A stretch of 64,000 bases of DNA from Tenebrio molitor (lineage: Eukaryota; Arthropoda; Insecta; Coleoptera; Tenebrionidae). The translations under genes and the position numbers were made by a program. This document shows, piece by piece, positions 63,793-64,000 of the stretch; within the stretch, counting starts at the first letter, position 1, and every line of letters begins with the position of its first letter. A model generated the notes under the pieces. It was not told the origin of the DNA. It did no database searches and saw only the letters and a program-made list of their open reading frames with translations. Where the stretch lies: NCBI RefSeq assembly GCF_963966145.1, contig NC_091048.1, positions 13,764,001 through 13,828,000 on the forward strand, written 5' to 3'.

Positions 63793-64000
63793 TACTCAAA
63801 CTCAGTCGATGGTGTCATGAAAATAAATTAGATCTAAATCTGAACAAGTGTACTGTAATGTCCATTACGCACAAAATCAACATCATTGAGTTTGAGTATA
63901 GAATTAATAACGTGAAATTAGCAAGAGTTCAATCGGTTGTTGATTTAGGTATTACGTTTGACAACAAATTGTCGTTTGTTCCACATATAAACGTTGTCGT
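63793..64000 (+). pseudogene. RT fragment resuming after the Harbinger insertion
   Basis: Frame CTC AAA CTC AGT reads LKLSRWCHENKLDLNLNKCT, VMSITHKIN and QSVVDLGITFDNKLSFVPHI to the window edge. This is the region immediately after the FADD box and LQ.DL motif in CR1/Jockey-type RTs, so it continues the fragment at 58200-59108. Confidence 0.82.

Larger units (their letters stand above)
58200..64000 (+). mobile_element. Third non-LTR retrotransposon, split by a 4.7-kb composite, runs off the window
   Basis: Plus-strand RT in 58200-59108, then resuming at 63793 and continuing past the right edge. The two parts meet at corresponding points (SDCVLLQDD | LKLSRWCHENKLDL), with one base of frame uncertainty at the join. 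Only the 59109-63792 block separates them. Confidence 0.82.

Noticed and set aside
1..64000. tRNA and rRNA genes
   Set aside because: No convincing B-box plus cloverleaf or rRNA segment found by eye; a tRNA scan would be needed to exclude them.

Overview
This window looks like AT-rich nuclear DNA from an insect. The evidence is small spliced genes with GT-AG introns, insect-type Tango1, tra2 and a kraken/SERHL-like hydrolase, and Tc1/mariner, PIF/Harbinger, non-LTR and BEL/Pao transposable elements. A beetle is my best guess, from the overall feel of the repeats, but nothing here proves the order. I saw no prokaryotic features, CRISPR arrays or rRNA genes.

Host genes are few. (1) A two-exon alpha/beta serine hydrolase (minus strand, 19638-20999) whose intron holds a long-armed MITE. 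(2) transformer-2 (minus strand, 22521-24336): six coding exons that sum to a multiple of three, with an intact RRM and Tra2-type linker. (3) Tango1 (plus strand, 44498-50482): seven exons giving a 1328-residue model with signal peptide, SH3-like domain, acidic lumenal region, membrane segment, coiled coils and proline-rich tail. (4) An intronless lysine-rich gene of unknown function (minus strand, 48096-49493) that almost fills the third intron of Tango1. The genes do not form a pathway: they cover splicing, ER exit of bulky cargo, a metabolic hydrolase and an unknown.

Most of the rest is layered transposable-element debris. From left to right: a 0.75-kb TIR element (1.8-2.6 kb). Hairpin and MITE clusters (4.1-5.6 kb). 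A foldback pair (5.9 and 11.6-12.0 kb) enclosing a dead non-LTR retrotransposon that itself carries a DNA transposon. A nearly complete Tc1 element (14.2-15.8 kb). Nested Tourist-like and larger TIR elements (16.2-19.0 kb). A MITE pile-up (25.6-28.4 kb). A deleted mariner (28.8-29.5 kb). A second non-LTR element (29.8-37.9 kb) split by a 6446-bp TIR element built from many smaller ones. A series of TIR elements (38.1-42.7 kb), one with a Myb/SANT-like coding segment on both arms. A BEL/Pao integrase (56.9-58.2 kb). A third non-LTR element (from 58.2 kb) split by a 4.7-kb Harbinger composite that carries a mariner remnant and a tyrosine recombinase flanked by inverted repeats.

The most unusual items are the inverted-repeat-bounded tyrosine recombinase (61.4-62.8 kb), the 6.4-kb element whose removal with one TA restores the reading frame of its host retrotransposon, the Myb-bearing foldback, and a recurring class of short palindromes with GAG/CGA-rich centres. 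All boundaries, repeats and exon joins were read by eye; no searches were run.
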